Of a stretch of DNA of 64,000 bases, positions 62,524 through 64,000 are shown piece after piece. The first letter of the stretch is position 1. The number at the start of each line of letters is the position of its first letter. A program made the translations under genes and the position numbers. The notes beneath the pieces are model-generated. The model was not told the DNA's origin, searched no databases, and saw nothing but the letters and a program-made list of their open reading frames with translations. Where the stretch lies: contig JAETRI010000010.1 of the NCBI GenBank assembly GCA_021770245.1, positions 36,556 to 100,555 on the forward strand, written 5' to 3'. This DNA is from Lachnospiraceae bacterium (GTDB lineage Bacteria; Bacillota; Clostridia; Lachnospirales; Lachnospiraceae).

Positions 62524-62556
62524 AAACGATCCTCTCTTTCTTTATTGATAGATTCT

Positions 62557-62585
62557 ATCCTATCAGCATTTTCCCCGAATGTCAA
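62557..62585 (-). promoter_or_regulatory. Promoter overlapping the stop codon of the CofE-like gene
   Basis: TTGACA (62580-62585) and TAGGAT (62557-62562) on the minus strand, 17-nt spacer; TAGAAT at 62552-62557 is an alternative -10. The -35 box overlaps the upstream stop codon. Confidence 0.7.
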
Positions 62586-63772
62586 CTCACATAATTATCA
62601 AAATATCCCTGAATCAGGATCACCGGCGTCCCCTTATCTCCGGATCCGCTTGTTAAGTCGCACAGGGAACCGATCAGATCCGTCAGCCTTCTGGGTGTCG
62701 TACCTTGGGAAGCCATGTCTCCCACCAGGTTATCCTTCTTCTCCCGGATGCGTCCCTTGATCGCTTCCTTTAACGCCTCTCCGGACAGATCCTTAAAGTC
62801 GTTATCCGCCAGATATTTCAGCTTTACTTCATTGGGCGTTCCCGCAAGGCCGGGCGTACTGGCCGGAGATACACAAGGGTCCGCCAGCTCCCAGATCTTC
62901 CCGACCGGATCCTTAAAGGCGCCGTCGCCGTATACCATCACTTCCACATGCTTCCCTGTCCGCTCCAGGATTTCCTTCTGAATATCCATCACCAGATCGG
63001 TACACTCCCTGGGGAACAGTTTGACCGTATTCTCCGTAGACTTGTTGGAGCCCAGAAGGCCGTACGCTTCGTTGCAGCCGCTTCCTTTGACGGGACTTGT
63101 AAGGATATCGTCCATCCCCATCACGATTTCGGCTCCGGCGGCCTTTAAAAGCCTCTTGGTGCGCTGCCTCGTATGAATGTCGCAATTGAGCACTTTTTTG
63201 GTATAAGGCAGGATGCTGCGGCAGTCGTTGGCAAAGATAATCTCCACCTCGGCCCCGGACTCCCGGATCAGATCTCCGTAATAGGCCACATAATCCACCC
63301 CCGTGAAGGGATGCCTGTTTTCCCCGAACAGCTCCCGATATTTCTCCTGAGTGAGCACATCGCTGTAAGGATTGACTCCCGCTTCGTCCAGTTTGTCCAG
63401 GGACACCAATTCGTTTCCCACCTCGTCGCTGGGATAACTTAACATGAGCACCACCTTTTTCGCGCCCATGGCGATTCCCCTCAGGCAGATGGCAAAACGG
63501 TTTCTGGACAGAATCGGAAAGATCACGCCGATGGTCTCCCCGCCCAGCTTCGAGCGCACATCCTCTGCGATCGCCTCCACCGACGCATAGTTTCCCTGGG
63601 ATCTTGCCACCACGGATTCCGTCACAGCAATCACATCACGGTCGCGGATTTCAAACCCTTCCTCCTTCGCAGCGTCCAGGACGCTGTCCGTCACAATTTT
63701 AACCAGGTCATCGCCCTCTCTGATGATAGGGCAGCGGATTCCTCTTGATACAGTTCCAACTTTTCTCTCCAT
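62582..63772 (-). CDS. CofE-like (F420 gamma-glutamyl ligase domain) protein
   Basis: 396 residues. The N-terminal half has CofE features (GTVSRGIRCPIIREGDDLVKIV, RDRDVIAVTESVVARSQGNYASVEAIAEDV) and KGSGCNEAYGLLGSNKSTEN further on. CofE adds glutamates to coenzyme F420, which clostridia of this kind are not known to make, so the true substrate is probably different. Other F420 genes are absent from the window. It is monocistronic, with a TATAAT box at 63844-63849 on the minus strand. Confidence 0.8.
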   Translation of the reverse strand: MERKVGTVSRGIRCPIIREGDDLVKIVTDSVLDAAKEEGFEIRDRDVIAVTESVVARSQGNYASVEAIAEDVRSKLGGETIGVIFPILSRNRFAICLRGIAMGAKKVVLMLSYPSDEVGNELVSLDKLDEAGVNPYSDVLTQEKYRELFGENRHPFTGVDYVAYYGDLIRESGAEVEIIFANDCRSILPYTKKVLNCDIHTRQRTKRLLKAAGAEIVMGMDDILTSPVKGSGCNEAYGLLGSNKSTENTVKLFPRECTDLVMDIQKEILERTGKHVEVMVYGDGAFKDPVGKIWELADPCVSPASTPGLAGTPNEVKLKYLADNDFKDLSGEALKEAIKGRIREKKDNLVGDMASQGTTPRRLTDLIGSLCDLTSGSGDKGTPVILIQGYFDNYVS

Positions 63773-63893
63773 ATTTCTTTTCTCTCCTGACGTATTTCAT
63801 ATGACGCCGGGATCCGCCATCCGTCTGCGGCAGCGCCTTTTTTATTATAATACAAACCATAGGAAAACAAAAGGATTTTCGGCGAAAATGCAA

Positions 63894-63976
63894 GACAAAC
63901 GCGTGAATGGCCCTGCGGCCCCTGCGCCACCCCTGCCCGTCCCCGCGGCGTGTGATGATCCATCGGGGACCATCCA
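63894..63976 (+). repeat. R2 GC-rich intergenic repeat, copy 7
   Basis: The longest copy: GACAAACGCGTGAATGGCC, GC-rich core, then GTCCCCG … CGGGGAC forming a 7-bp stem. It lies upstream of the promoter of the CofE-like gene. Confidence 0.8.
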
Positions 63977-64000
63977 AAAACGCCGGCACTTAGCGAGCAC

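Noticed and set aside
63691..63989. Frames encoding GRAG-x4-GPQGH-like peptides at several R2 copies
   Set aside because: They recur only because the R2 DNA repeat recurs; the frame and ends differ between copies.

Overview
The window looks like a chromosomal segment of an anaerobic, spore-forming clostridium, most likely a Lachnospiraceae-type Firmicute of moderately high GC. The grounds are family-level: a PerR / reverse-rubrerythrin operon, a BofA and a YaaL (DUF2508) homologue, a Firmicute-style Tad/Flp pilus locus with a DUF5702 protein and FHA protein, a TIGR03905 TSCPD protein, an archaeal/eukaryal-type ProRS and acetate kinase. I see no rRNA, tRNA, CRISPR array, phage or complete IS element. 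The species cannot be named from this alone.

Layout, left to right. 1-3.4 kb: a response regulator cut by the window edge, divergent from a three-gene peptide-type ABC exporter. 3.6-8.2 kb: ackA and a GH78 lipoprotein. 8.3-11.7 kb: proS and hflX, the latter behind a long structured leader. 11.9-23.2 kb: an EndoQ-UvrD fusion, an AI-2E permease, an O-antigen-ligase-like membrane protein, an RluA synthase, a type-B esterase and a two-component system. 23.4-25.3 kb: perR-rbr and an AT-rich DUF4258/YgiT-type toxin-antitoxin pair. 25.5-40.8 kb: ahcY, a GNAT, an HTH-methyltransferase fusion, a lysophospholipase-like hydrolase, a GyrI-like protein, an XRE membrane regulator, a 2-hydroxyacid dehydrogenase, a GH31 enzyme, pgi, an unknown membrane protein, a TSCPD protein, murG, a HIT protein and a rhomboid protease. 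41-50.7 kb: ten leftward genes for a Tad/Flp-type secretion/pilus machine (TadZ, TadA, TadB, TadC, Flp, DUF5702, two TadE-like, TadV, FHA). 51-64 kb: bofA, yaaL, glgB, a very large TPR / Tyr-Gly-Gln-rich / pseudo-AAA protein, an ABC-F ATPase, a MutS2-like ATPase without an Smr domain, and a CofE-like protein.

The most unusual content is not in the proteins. (1) At least 17 genes start with the same architecture: a short GC-clamped hairpin whose base lies 13-18 nt (10 of 17 exactly 15 nt) before the start codon, followed by an SD-bearing linker of the type AGAYGGGAG or GGAAnGGAGG. The arm sequences differ while pairing is kept. Several of these leaders carry tandem arrays of further hairpins, and one 96-nt block occurs twice with a single mismatch. 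(2) A second, GC-rich repeat (about 80 nt) recurs at seven places, always between transcription units. (3) Three genes tied by family to ribosome splitting, protection or rescue (hflX, the ABC-F gene and the mutS2-like gene) each have a promoter, a tiny upstream ORF with a good SD and one or more intrinsic terminators before the start codon, which is the layout of ribosome-mediated attenuation.

Start codons were chosen from Shine-Dalgarno context and often lie downstream of the longest open frame. Promoters and hairpins were found by eye; no folding, database or alignment program was run.
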